From assembly GCF_013004065.1 (NCBI RefSeq), contig NZ_CP053084.1, forward strand, positions 496,001-560,000: a stretch of DNA of 64,000 nt, written 5' to 3'. This DNA is from Limnobacter sp. SAORIC-580. GTDB lineage: Bacteria; Pseudomonadota; Gammaproteobacteria; Burkholderiales; Burkholderiaceae_B. Each line of letters starts with the position of its first letter. The first letter of the stretch is position 1. Position numbers and translations under genes: made by a program. Positions 17,319 to 25,434 of the stretch are shown here, one piece after another. The notes under the pieces were generated by a model. The model had not been told where the DNA came from. It saw nothing but the letters and a program-made list of their open reading frames with translations, and ran no database searches.

Positions 17319-18693
17319 TTTGCTGCACCGTTTCAGCATTCAATTGCCCGGCCACTGCTTGTAGTTCAAGCATATTGATCAGGCTGGTGTATTTGGCCTT
17401 TGAGAGGTCACGTTGCGTGGCATTGAACTGTTGCTGGGCGTTTAATACGTCGACATTGATCCGGATTCCCACCTCATAGGCGGTTTTATTCGATTGCAGG
17501 GCCAGTTCACTCGAGGCAAGTGCAGTTTCAAGTGCTTTCACCTGTGCAAGGCTGGTTTGAACGCCCAAGAATGCTGACTTCGCAGCCTGCGTGGCATTCC
17601 TGCCTGCCAGTTCTACATTGTTCATTGCTTTTTCCAGCAGTGCAGCTTGCTGGCGCACCTGGCTTTGAGTGCCACCACCGCTGAAAATCGGTATGTTCAT
17701 CACCAAGCCAATTGTGGTGCTGTCAACTCCCAAGTCGAAGGGGCGCCCACTGTTGCCATCAAAAATCTGCTGCTCGGTTTCAACCATTTGGGCAGTCAGG
17801 TCAAGGGTAGGCAAGTGCCCATATTTGGCCTTGTTGCTCTCGCCTTTGGCAATCAATTTTGCAAGTCGCGCTTGCTGGGCTTTCAGGTTGTTGTTGCGGG
17901 CCTGCTCTGCCCAGGCCTCGGCGGTGTTTGGCGTAGGTGCTTTAAGTTGCGTTGTAGGTGCAAGTGTGGCCAGTTCATCCACCGAAAGGCCCACTATGGT
18001 TTCCAGTTGTAGCTTGCGTTGGGCCAACTGGTTCTGGGCAGCCAGTTCCTGGGCCACGGCCAGATCAAATCGGGCTTGTGCCTCTTGTTGATCGGTGACG
18101 GTGGCGCTGCCCACCTCAAAATTGGCTTTCGCCAAGGCCAATTGTTCAGTAATCGCCGTTTTTTGATCACGAATGCTGGCCAAGTCGTCTTGCGCGGTTA
18201 ATAAATCGAAATATGCGCGAGTCAACCGCAAAACAAGTTCCTGTTCAGCTTGCTGAAAGCTGAGCTTGGCAACTTCTCCGCTCAATTGGCTTTGTTTGTA
18301 GGTTTCCCAGGCTTGAGGGCGAAACAGTGCCTGGTTCAGCACCAGGCTGTAGGTGCCGGGATTGCGGCTGGCGTCAATCGACATACCAAACGCATCGTAG
18401 GTGTTGTCTTGTTTTTCAATGCGTGCCCCAAAGTTGATATTGGGCAGCAAAGCTGAAAATGCCTGGTTTTCAGTTTCAAGGTCAGCCTGCAACTGCGAGG
18501 CTGCCGCCCGAAAGGTGGGGTCGTTTTGTTTGGCCAGGCTGTACAGCGTGAGCAGGTTTTGAGGGGTGGGGTTTTGAGCCCATGCCGAATTACTGAGCAT
18601 TGAGTAACCCAGCAATCCCAGCAAAGTCATGAACAGCAAGTGCTTGAGGCCCGATTTCTGTCGCGTTGGCACGGGTTGATCGGGCTGGGTCAT
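17296..18693 (-). CDS. tolC: TolC-family outer-membrane channel protein
   Basis: TolC trimers form the outer-membrane exit duct for type I secretion and drug efflux. The 465-residue product has an N-terminal signal segment (HLLFMTLLGLLGYSML, cleavage near AWA-QNPT). It shows the internal duplication typical of the family: LTLYSLAKQNDPTFRAAASQ at the start and the later ALETALASSELALQSNKTAYEVG. TAYEVGIRINVDVLNAQQQF is the usual C-terminal signature. It is transcribed 13 bases after the methyltransferase gene. No membrane-fusion or RND partner is in the window. Confidence 0.92.
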   Translation of the reverse strand: MTQPDQPVPTRQKSGLKHLLFMTLLGLLGYSMLSNSAWAQNPTPQNLLTLYSLAKQNDPTFRAAASQLQADLETENQAFSALLPNINFGARIEKQDNTYDAFGMSIDASRNPGTYSLVLNQALFRPQAWETYKQSQLSGEVAKLSFQQAEQELVLRLTRAYFDLLTAQDDLASIRDQKTAITEQLALAKANFEVGSATVTDQQEAQARFDLAVAQELAAQNQLAQRKLQLETIVGLSVDELATLAPTTQLKAPTPNTAEAWAEQARNNNLKAQQARLAKLIAKGESNKAKYGHLPTLDLTAQMVETEQQIFDGNSGRPFDLGVDSTTIGLVMNIPIFSGGGTQSQVRQQAALLEKAMNNVELAGRNATQAAKSAFLGVQTSLAQVKALETALASSELALQSNKTAYEVGIRINVDVLNAQQQFNATQRDLSKAKYTSLINMLELQAVAGQLNAETVQQINQLLVQ

Positions 18694-18706
18694 GAGTCCC
18701 TTGTCC

Positions 18707-19375
18707 TTAGAATACGAATTCGTTGGCCTTGGGTGCGTTGATTAACACCTTGGTCATGGTTTCAAACAAAGGTGTGGTAATCAGTTGGCCATCGCGCGAC
18801 TTGCGGGCCAACACCAACTGCATGGCCGGTGCCTGACCAATCACGGCCATCAGGCGTCCAAGTGGGTTGACCGCTTCAAGCAAGCCGGCGGGCATGATGG
18901 GTGTGGAACCAGACAGCACGATGACGTCAAACTGGCCGAGCGTTGGCGCCAACTGGAATCCACAGCCTTCAAGCACTTTCACGCGGGTAATCCCGTTTTT
19001 TTTCAAGTTGCTGCGGGCCAGTTCGGCAATGGCCGGGTTCAACTCAATGGTGGTGACATGGGCACACTGTTGTGCCATCAGCGCAGCCATATAGCCCGTG
19101 CCAGTGCCAATTTCCAGCACCTTTTCATGCGTACCCAACTCAAGTTCCTGAAGAATGCGAGCTTCCATTTTTGGGCTGAACATGGCCTCGCCTGTGTCGG
19201 CGCCATTCACCCGGATCGGCAAGTCACAATCGGTGAAGGCTAGTTTTTCAAGCCCGGTACACACAAAATTCTCGCGTTTGATCATTTCAAGCAAATCAAG
19301 CACCTTCTGGTTCAACACGTTCCAAGGGCGGATTTGTTGTTCAATCATGTTGAAGCGGGCTTTCTCGAAGTCCAT
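18707..19375 (-). CDS. Protein-L-isoaspartate O-methyltransferase-like protein
   Basis: This 222-residue SAM-dependent methyltransferase is of the PIMT fold. Motif I is VLEIGTGTGYMAALMAQ (residues about 84-100), followed by TIELNPAIAELARSNL and FDVIVLSGSTPIMPAGLL. The N-terminus MDFEKARFNMIEQQIRPWNVL is characteristic of the copies located beside tolC in betaproteobacteria. It differs from classical Pcm in the acceptor region (FSPKMEARILQEL where Pcm has an SQP-type motif), so true isoaspartate repair is uncertain. It forms a likely unit with tolC (13 bases downstream). Confidence 0.82.
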   Translation of the reverse strand: MDFEKARFNMIEQQIRPWNVLNQKVLDLLEMIKRENFVCTGLEKLAFTDCDLPIRVNGADTGEAMFSPKMEARILQELELGTHEKVLEIGTGTGYMAALMAQQCAHVTTIELNPAIAELARSNLKKNGITRVKVLEGCGFQLAPTLGQFDVIVLSGSTPIMPAGLLEAVNPLGRLMAVIGQAPAMQLVLARKSRDGQLITTPLFETMTKVLINAPKANEFVF

Positions 19376-19424
19376 GGCGGGTTCTCGCGTGGGGATAATG
19401 GGTAACTCGCTATTTTAGCAAATT

Positions 19425-20078
19425 TTACGCAACACGCGATGTGTGCGGGCAGGTCAAACCATTCAGCACCATTTGAATGTGCGCTTCAATGTAGCGCATG
19501 GGGTTGGTTTCCACGCCGCAGCAACCATCCATGGTTCGTTTCCACAATCCAAGGGTAACCAGCGGTGCGCACAGCACTTGGGCAGCGTACTCGGTGTCAA
19601 TGTCTGTGAATTCTCCGCGGGAAATGCCACGTTTCAGCACGGATTCAAGGTAGTCCCACCACGGGCGAACCACTTCGTCATAGAAAAAGCGAGCCAGCTC
19701 GGGAAATGCATTGGCCTCGGACAGTACAATTTTTGTGATGCTGCTTAATTTGGTAGAGCCGTATTTCAACCACCACAGGTGGATGGCTTCACGAATCAGT
19801 GTGGCCGAGCTTTTGTCGGGTTCCAGCAGGCTTTTTGCCTCTTCCACAATGGGTGAAACATGTTCTTTCACCACGGCTTTCAGTAGTTCTTCCTTGTTGG
19901 AGTAATACAGATAAACCGTGCCTTTGCTGACGCCTGCGCTTTTGGCCACGTCTTCAAGGCGGGCTCCAGCGAATCCTTTTTCGCTGAAAATGGTCAGTGC
20001 GGCATCGAGTAGTTCTTGTGGGCGCTCTTGTTTTCTACGCGTCCAACGGGGTTGAGCATTCGCCAGACATTGCTTCAT
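19425..20078 (-). CDS. TetR/AcrR-family transcriptional regulator
   Basis: This is a one-component repressor of about 217 residues from the ATG at 20078; a longer frame opens at 20126 (233 residues), which cannot be excluded. The helix-turn-helix is typical: LLDAALTIFSEKGFAGARLE and DVAKSAGVSKGTVYLYYSNK near residues 20-60. The C-terminal ligand domain includes SSITKIVLSEANAFPELARFF. It lies upstream of the methyltransferase and tolC genes on the same strand, an arrangement common for efflux control, and diverges from ilvE. A palindrome upstream may be its operator. Confidence 0.9.
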   Translation of the reverse strand: MKQCLANAQPRWTRRKQERPQELLDAALTIFSEKGFAGARLEDVAKSAGVSKGTVYLYYSNKEELLKAVVKEHVSPIVEEAKSLLEPDKSSATLIREAIHLWWLKYGSTKLSSITKIVLSEANAFPELARFFYDEVVRPWWDYLESVLKRGISRGEFTDIDTEYAAQVLCAPLVTLGLWKRTMDGCCGVETNPMRYIEAHIQMVLNGLTCPHTSRVA

Positions 20079-20110
20079 AGGTGTACTTCTTTTTTTAGAG
20101 TGGTTGATTG

Positions 20111-20120
20111 CACTATAGTG
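20111..20120. promoter_or_regulatory. Palindrome cactatagtg, possible TetR operator
   Basis: A perfect 10-base palindrome lies between the divergent tetR and ilvE genes, 33 bases before the preferred tetR start. TetR proteins usually repress their own promoter through such sites. tatagt inside it also resembles a -10 element, which would fit an operator over a promoter. If the longer tetR start at 20126 is used the site falls inside the coding region. Confidence 0.4.
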
Positions 20121-20220
20121 GTTCATTCTTCACCGAGTCAACGTGGTAAGCCCAAATCGGTGCTTGTTGGGTTGTAGAATATGTCGGTTTGGTAAATCTT
20201 GGAATTTCGGAGAATTCAGC

Positions 20221-21141
20221 ATGTCAATGGCCGATCGCGATGGCTTTATCTGGTTTGACGGCAAACTCGTGCCGTGGCGTGAAGCTCAAATTCACGTGCT
20301 CACCCACAGTTTGCATTATGGTTTGTCTGTGTTTGAAGGCGAGCGTGCTTACAAAACAGACAAAGGCCCTGCCATTTTCAGGTTGAAAGAGCACACCGAT
20401 CGCCTGTTCAATTCGGCCCACATTTACCGCATGAACATGCCCTACACCCGCGAGCAGATCATGGACGCCTGTTGCGACGTGGTGCGCGCCAACAACCTGG
20501 ACTCTTGTTACATCCGCCCAATTGCCTTTTACGGCTCTGAGAAAATGGGCGTATCGCCCAAGGGTGCTGTAACCCACGTGGCAATTGCTGCCTGGCCTTG
20601 GGGCGCTTACCTGGGCGAAGAAGGTCTGCAGAAAGGCATTCGGGTTAAAACATCGTCTTACGCCCGTCACCATGTGAACGTGACCATGGCGCGTGCCAAG
20701 TTTGCGGCCACGTATGCCAACTCAATTCTGGCCAACACTGAAGCTGTGCAAGACGGATACGATGAAGCCCTGTTACTGGATGTGGACGGTTTTGTGGCTG
20801 AAGGCGCTGGCGAAAACGTATTCGTGATTAAAGACGGCTGCATTTACGAGCCTGAAATTGCCTCGGCCCTGGTCGGAATTACCCGCTCAACCATTATTTC
20901 CCTGGCCCGGGAAATGGGTATGGAGGTGAAAAGCAAGCGCTTGACCCGTGATGACATTTACATCGCTGACGAGTGCTTCTTCACTGGCACGGCGGCTGAA
21001 GTAACGCCCGTACGCGAACTGGACAACCGAACCATCGGTGCTGGCACACGCGGCCCAATTACCGAGGAATTGCAGAAGCGTTATTTCGACGTGGTGTACG
21101 GTCGAAATGAAAAATATGAACACTGGCTGACCCGGGTGTAA
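20221..21141 (+). CDS. ilvE: Branched-chain amino acid aminotransferase
   Basis: This PLP enzyme transfers the amino group between glutamate and the 2-oxo acids of leucine, isoleucine and valine. From the ATG at 20221 (cggag upstream) it has 306 residues, the usual length; the frame extends upstream to 20143 without homologous sequence. It shows FIWFDGKLVPWREAQIHVL, HSLHYGLSVFEGERAY, the catalytic-lysine region MARAKFAATYANSILAN, EGAGENVFVIKDG, and TGTAAEVTPVREL. The zinc-finger gene follows after six bases. It heads a run of same-strand genes reaching to tcdA. Confidence 0.95.
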   Translation: MSMADRDGFIWFDGKLVPWREAQIHVLTHSLHYGLSVFEGERAYKTDKGPAIFRLKEHTDRLFNSAHIYRMNMPYTREQIMDACCDVVRANNLDSCYIRPIAFYGSEKMGVSPKGAVTHVAIAAWPWGAYLGEEGLQKGIRVKTSSYARHHVNVTMARAKFAATYANSILANTEAVQDGYDEALLLDVDGFVAEGAGENVFVIKDGCIYEPEIASALVGITRSTIISLAREMGMEVKSKRLTRDDIYIADECFFTGTAAEVTPVRELDNRTIGAGTRGPITEELQKRYFDVVYGRNEKYEHWLTRV

Positions 21142-21147
21142 AGCATC

Positions 21148-21351
21148 ATGATCAGTGATAAAAAAGCAAAACACGAAACTGTGCAACTTGATGGCGACCA
21201 GCTGCCTGCGTTTTGTCCCAACCCGGCCATGCCGGTGTGGAACACACACCCCAAGGTGTACCTGGATGTGACCAAAACAGGCAAGGCCACCTGCCCTTAT
21301 TGCGGCACGGTGTACACCTTGAAGCCTGGTGCAAAAGTACACGCACATTGA
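21148..21351 (+). CDS. Small zinc-finger (CHCC-type) protein
   Basis: This 67-residue protein carries a C...H...C..C zinc-binding pattern: FCPNPAMPVWNTHPKVYLDV then ATCPYCGTVYTL. This is the zf-CHCC family related to the NDUFS6/13-kDa subunit of complex I. In betaproteobacteria it is regularly found between ilvE and waaF, as here. Six bases separate it from ilvE, and the waaF start codon overlaps its stop (TTGA). The biochemical role of the bacterial stand-alone form is not established. Confidence 0.88.
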   Translation: MISDKKAKHETVQLDGDQLPAFCPNPAMPVWNTHPKVYLDVTKTGKATCPYCGTVYTLKPGAKVHAH

Positions 21352-22385
21352 AGGTTTTAATTGTTGCGCCCAATTGGATTGGCGATGCGGTCATGAGCCT
21401 GTCGCTGATTCAAGCCTTGCATCAAGACAACACCCTGCGGTTTGCTGACGGCAGACCCTGCGAAATCCATGTTCTAGCCCCACCGGTCACTGCGCCTGTG
21501 TACCAGTTTAGCCACGCTGTCCGAGCTGTGCAGGTTGAACCTTTTTCCCATGGAAAATTACAGTGGCGCTTGCGCAAACAAGTGGGTGCTTCGCTGGCCG
21601 GTCGTGGTTTTGACATGGCGGTGGTTTTGCCCAATTCCCTGAAATCAGCTTTGGTGCCCTGGTTTGCAGGCATTCCAAAACGGGTGGGCTATAGCGGAGA
21701 GCTGCGCACAGCGGTGCTTACGCATCCCTTGCCCAAGCCCTCCAAAAAAGCCAAGCCTCCCATGATCGAGTGGTACGGCCAACTTGGAGCCTATTTCGCC
21801 GATGTGCTTGAGTTTCCGGTGTTGCATGTTGAAGCGGGGATGCGCACCGAAGCATGCACCGAGTTTGGCCTTCAGCCCGGTTTTTTGGCCATTGCGCCCG
21901 GTGCCGAGTTCGGTCCCGCCAAGCGCTGGCCAGCCGGGCATTTCGCTGAAGTGGCGACCGGGTTTTTACTGCGCAACCCTTCACAGAAGGCTGTGCTGTT
22001 CGGTGGGCCCAAAGACTCTGGTTTTTGCGGGGAAATTCTTGGCCTGATGCCTTTGGATTTACAAACCCGTGCCTTTAGCCTGGCAGGTAAAACCAGTTTG
22101 GCGCAGGCTGTGGCCCTGATGTCGGCGGCTAGCCAGTTGCTGACCAACGATTCGGGCTTGATGCATGTGGCTGCTGCGTTAAACGTGCAGGTGCATGCGG
22201 TGTTTGGTTCCAGCAGCCCGCACCACACACCGCCCTTGAGCAGCAGGGCCAAAGTGTATTACCTCAATCTGGAGTGCAGCCCCTGTTTTCAGCGGGAGTG
22301 CCCACTGGGCCACACCAATTGCCTGAAAAAGCTCGACCCGAAAATGGTGTTGGAACAGCTGGTGCCTGCTTCTCAGGGAGTATGA
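21348..22385 (+). CDS. waaF: LPS heptosyltransferase II
   Basis: WaaF adds the second heptose of the LPS inner core. The 345-residue GT9 protein begins LKVLIVAPNWIGDAVMSLSL and has KRVGYSGELR, LAIAPGAEFGPAKRWPAGHF, and the donor-binding TNDSGLMHVAAALNV. HAVFGSSSPHHTPPL near the end is specific for WaaF. The start is a TTG at 21348 whose first four bases overlap the zinc-finger stop; the longer open frame from 21213 runs over that gene and is not credible. It is separated from waaC-waaA by about 4 kb. Confidence 0.93.
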   Translation: MKVLIVAPNWIGDAVMSLSLIQALHQDNTLRFADGRPCEIHVLAPPVTAPVYQFSHAVRAVQVEPFSHGKLQWRLRKQVGASLAGRGFDMAVVLPNSLKSALVPWFAGIPKRVGYSGELRTAVLTHPLPKPSKKAKPPMIEWYGQLGAYFADVLEFPVLHVEAGMRTEACTEFGLQPGFLAIAPGAEFGPAKRWPAGHFAEVATGFLLRNPSQKAVLFGGPKDSGFCGEILGLMPLDLQTRAFSLAGKTSLAQAVALMSAASQLLTNDSGLMHVAAALNVQVHAVFGSSSPHHTPPLSSRAKVYYLNLECSPCFQRECPLGHTNCLKKLDPKMVLEQLVPASQGV

Positions 22386-22422
22386 TCTTACAAGCCCATT
22401 TTCAACGCACCCTGGCCTTACC

Positions 22423-23277
22423 ATGCGTGATTACATCCTGACAATTTCTTGCCCCGACACCACGGGCATTGTGTACAACGTCAGCAAATTTTTGTTTGAC
22501 CAACAGTGCAACATTCTTGACTCTGCCCAATTTGGCGACGAGTCCACCAATCTTTTTTTCCTGCGTGTGCATTTTTCATTGCCGCTTGAAAGCAAGCTGA
22601 CCGAAGTCGAATTGCAGGCCAATTTCGCGAAGGTGGCAGAGCCCTTCGCCATGAAATACCAGTTTTTTGATGCCCGTGTAAAGCCTCGCGTGCTGCTGAT
22701 GGTATCCAAGTTCGGTCATTGCCTGAACGATCTTCTGTTTCGCTGGAAAAGTGGTCAGCTGCCCTGTGAAATTCCGGCCATTGTTTCCAATCATCAGGAT
22801 TTTGCCCTGCTGGCCGCTTCGTACGGTGTGCCGTTTTACCACCTGCCTGTCAAGCATGAGGCCAAGGAGCTTCAGGAAACACAGATTCGCCAAATCATTG
22901 AGCGCGAGAAAATTGACCTGGTGGTGCTGGCCCGCTACATGCAAATTTTGTCGCCGGAATTGTGCCGCGATATGCTGGGTCGGGTGATCAATATTCACCA
23001 CAGTTTCTTGCCCAGCTTCAAGGGTGCCAAGCCCTACCAGCAAGCCTTTGATCGGGGTGTCAAGTTGATTGGTGCCACGGCGCACTATGTGACCTCAGAT
23101 CTGGACGAAGGCCCGATTATTGAACAAGATGTAGCACGCGTTGACCATTCTTTAACCCCAGAAGAGTTGACCGCCCGAGGACGTGACACCGAGTGTATGG
23201 TGTTGGCCCGTGCGGTGAAATGGCATTGTGAACACCGTGTGGTTTTGAATGGATCAAAAACCGTGGTGTTTCAGTGA
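22423..23277 (+). CDS. purU: Formyltetrahydrofolate deformylase
   Basis: PurU hydrolyses 10-formyltetrahydrofolate to tetrahydrofolate and formate, supplying formate for PurT and balancing one-carbon pools. The 284-residue protein has an N-terminal ACT domain (residues about 1-80; YILTISCPDTTGIVYNVSKF) and a C-terminal formyltransferase fold with the catalytic HHSFLPSFKGAKPY and ATAHYVTSDLDEGPII. VSKFGHCLNDLLFRWKSG is the family linker signature. It begins 37 bases after waaF with no obvious terminator between. Confidence 0.95.
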   Translation: MRDYILTISCPDTTGIVYNVSKFLFDQQCNILDSAQFGDESTNLFFLRVHFSLPLESKLTEVELQANFAKVAEPFAMKYQFFDARVKPRVLLMVSKFGHCLNDLLFRWKSGQLPCEIPAIVSNHQDFALLAASYGVPFYHLPVKHEAKELQETQIRQIIEREKIDLVVLARYMQILSPELCRDMLGRVINIHHSFLPSFKGAKPYQQAFDRGVKLIGATAHYVTSDLDEGPIIEQDVARVDHSLTPEELTARGRDTECMVLARAVKWHCEHRVVLNGSKTVVFQ

Positions 23278-23330
23278 GTTGCCTCAAAAATGTCATTCAA
23301 AACACATTAATACCTATCGGAGTGCGTTGA

Positions 23331-23786
23331 ATGTCCCGAGCCAAAGTTATTCATTCTTCACCGCAAGACATCGAGCAAGCCTTTTACGAGGCACTTGAAG
23401 CGGCCGATCTTGAAGCCCTAATGGATCTTTGGGCTGACGATGAACATGTGGTGTGCATTCACCCTGGCGGCCCCCGTGTGGAGGGCTATCACGACGTGCG
23501 CGACTCGTGGAAGGAAATTCTTTCAGCGGGCGCTCTGCAAATTCGTGTGGTGCCTGTGCACCGTGTGGAAGGCGTGATGGTGTCGGTACACAACATTGTT
23601 GAACAAGTGATGATGAGCAGCTCGCGGGGTGAGCCTCATGTCGTGCAGGTGAATGCGACCAATGTGTATCACAAGGGGCCGAACGGCTGGAAAATCGTGA
23701 TGCATCACGCAAGCCCTGCCATGGATTCTGAAGAAATGGTCGAGGACGACCTGTCCGACTTCGATCCGCAGCCTACGCTGCATTAA
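23331..23786 (+). CDS. SnoaL/NTF2-like protein
   Basis: This small cone-shaped alpha+beta barrel protein has 151 residues. The pattern IEQAFYEALEAADLEALMDLWADDEHVVCIHPGG followed by GYHDVRDSWKEIL (given here as two pieces: AFYEALEAADLEALMDLW and VVCIHPGGPRVEGYHDVR) is the usual SnoaL-like/YybH start, and VNATNVYHKGPNGWKIVMHH is the usual end. The acidic tail (EEMVEDDLSDFD) is extra. Relatives range from ketosteroid isomerase-like enzymes to binding proteins, so the activity is unknown. It precedes the YheT-type hydrolase by 15 bases and is probably co-transcribed with it. Confidence 0.82.
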   Translation: MSRAKVIHSSPQDIEQAFYEALEAADLEALMDLWADDEHVVCIHPGGPRVEGYHDVRDSWKEILSAGALQIRVVPVHRVEGVMVSVHNIVEQVMMSSSRGEPHVVQVNATNVYHKGPNGWKIVMHHASPAMDSEEMVEDDLSDFDPQPTLH

Positions 23787-23801
23787 TCAGGCTGAGGCAG
23801 T

Positions 23802-24800
23802 ATGGTGTACCGCCCGCCCTGGTGGCTTCCCGAGGGCCATTCCCAAACCATCATGGCTGCACGTTGGGCCAACAAACCCAGCGTGCATTATCACCGTGTG
23901 CGCTGGAATACACCCGATGGCGATTTCATCGACCTCGACTTCACTGAGCCTCCTGAACAGGCAGCAAAACACCAAACGTTGTGGGTGTTGTTTCACGGCC
24001 TGGAGGGTTGCTCCCGCAGTCACTACAGCCTTGCGGTAATGAACCAGGCTCGCATGGCGGGGGCTTTGGGTGTGGTTGTGCACTTTCGGGGGTGTTCCGG
24101 CGAAAACAATTGGATGCCGCGTGCCTATCATTCGGGCGATTCTCCTGAAATGGACTGGATACTGCGCCGCCTGCGTGAACAGTTGCCAGCCGTTGAGCAC
24201 ATGCATGTGACTGGTGTTTCACTGGGTGGCAATGTGTTGTTGAAGTGGCTGGGTGAGCAGGAAAAGCAGGCGCAAGAGGTGGTCAGTTCAGCGGTGTCGG
24301 TGAGTGCGCCTGTCGATTTGCTGGCTGGGGCTGTGTCGCTGGCCAAAGGTTTCAACCTGGTTTATACCCGCATGTTTTTGAGTACTTTGGTGCCAAAGTC
24401 AATTGATAAGGTCAAGCGCTTTCCGGAATTGGGAAAGGCTGAAGACATTGCCAATTGCAAAGACTTCTTTGATTTCGACAACCGCGTTACCGCCCCTTGG
24501 CACGGCTTTCGGGATGCCGAGCATTATTACGCTGTGTCCTCGGCCAAGCCGCTGCTGAAACATATTGCGGTGCCCACCTTGATGATTCACGCAAAAAATG
24601 ATCCCTTCATGAGTGGTCAACATTTGCCGGCACACCATGAAGTTTCTTCGCAGGTGAAGTGCCTTTTTACAGAGCATGGTGGCCATGTGGGCTTTGCCAA
24701 TGGTCGCAGCTTGCGTTTGGGGCTGGACTGGTTGCCCAAGCAATGCGATGCTTTCTTTGCACAGCACTCTGCAAAGCAAACAGGAGCAAGTGGTGGATGA
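23802..24800 (+). CDS. YheT-family alpha/beta hydrolase
   Basis: This 332-residue cytoplasmic hydrolase belongs to the YheT/EMB8 group. It starts with YRPPWWLPEGHSQTIMAA, typical of the group, and has the oxyanion strand LWVLFHGLEGCSRSHYSLAV, RGCSGENNWMPRAYHSGDS, the nucleophile elbow GVSLGGNVLLKWLGE (Ser in GxSxGG), the acid in MIHAKNDPFMSG and the histidine in EHGGHVGF. Substrate unknown. The next gene starts within its last eight bases. Confidence 0.9.
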   Translation: MVYRPPWWLPEGHSQTIMAARWANKPSVHYHRVRWNTPDGDFIDLDFTEPPEQAAKHQTLWVLFHGLEGCSRSHYSLAVMNQARMAGALGVVVHFRGCSGENNWMPRAYHSGDSPEMDWILRRLREQLPAVEHMHVTGVSLGGNVLLKWLGEQEKQAQEVVSSAVSVSAPVDLLAGAVSLAKGFNLVYTRMFLSTLVPKSIDKVKRFPELGKAEDIANCKDFFDFDNRVTAPWHGFRDAEHYYAVSSAKPLLKHIAVPTLMIHAKNDPFMSGQHLPAHHEVSSQVKCLFTEHGGHVGFANGRSLRLGLDWLPKQCDAFFAQHSAKQTGASGG

Positions 24801-25434
24801 CCTTGTAGAAAAAGCACTGGCGCGCTGGCCCAACGTGCCGGCTATTGCCGGGTGGCTCAAGTTAAACATGCAGGGCGACTGGCTGCTGACCGGGCCAGTG
24901 CCAGAAGGGTTAACAATCAGTCACCCGCGAATCTTGAATTTCATGGCGCGCAATTACGGCCGTGAGGCCGATGGCCGCTACTATTTTCAGAATGGCCCTC
25001 AAAAGGCTTATGTGCACCTGGCGTACACGCCTTGGGTGTATCGAATTCACCCGCTGGAACACGGCGCTTTGATGTTGAGCACCCACACCGGCTTGGTGTG
25101 TTGGCCTTTGGGCATGTATCAAGATGAACAGGGCAGGGTGTTGATTGAAGGTGAGCAAGGCATTGGCCTGTTGCACAGCAATGACATGGACCTGCTTGCG
25201 AAAGGCTTGCAAGAAAGCAAAGGCGAGCTGATTCACCAGGCCAGTTGGGCAGTGCCCGAAGTAGACCCCGACACCCTGATTGCTGCGCGCACAAGGCTGC
25301 GCCGTGACAAAACCACGTCCACGGGTCAACGCACTTGCACGTTGAAATTGCTGCCGATTGAATCGAGCGCTGTGGCGCTGCGTTTTCAATTCAACCCGAA
25401 TCCAGAAGTTAACCAGCAGGATCCCAATTCGTGA
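24793..25434 (+). CDS. Conserved protein of unknown function (DUF2946-like)
   Basis: This soluble protein of 213 residues resembles a betaproteobacterial family of unknown function often found beside YheT-type hydrolases; I recall it as DUF2946-like but cannot verify the number. Recognisable parts are ARWPNVPAIAGWLKLNMQGDW, ARNYGREADGRYYFQNGPQK, and AYTPWVYRIHPLEHGALML. I place the start at the GTG at 24793, six bases after aggag; a GTG at 24790 is possible, and the ATG at 24676 would overlap the hydrolase by 125 bases. Its stop overlaps the protease start (GTGA). Confidence 0.78.
   Translation: MDDLVEKALARWPNVPAIAGWLKLNMQGDWLLTGPVPEGLTISHPRILNFMARNYGREADGRYYFQNGPQKAYVHLAYTPWVYRIHPLEHGALMLSTHTGLVCWPLGMYQDEQGRVLIEGEQGIGLLHSNDMDLLAKGLQESKGELIHQASWAVPEVDPDTLIAARTRLRRDKTTSTGQRTCTLKLLPIESSAVALRFQFNPNPEVNQQDPNS

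Noticed and set aside
24676..25434. Longer start (ATG 24676) for the unknown gene after the YheT-type hydrolase
   Set aside because: It would overlap the hydrolase by 125 bases; a GTG with aggag at the correct distance exists at 24793.
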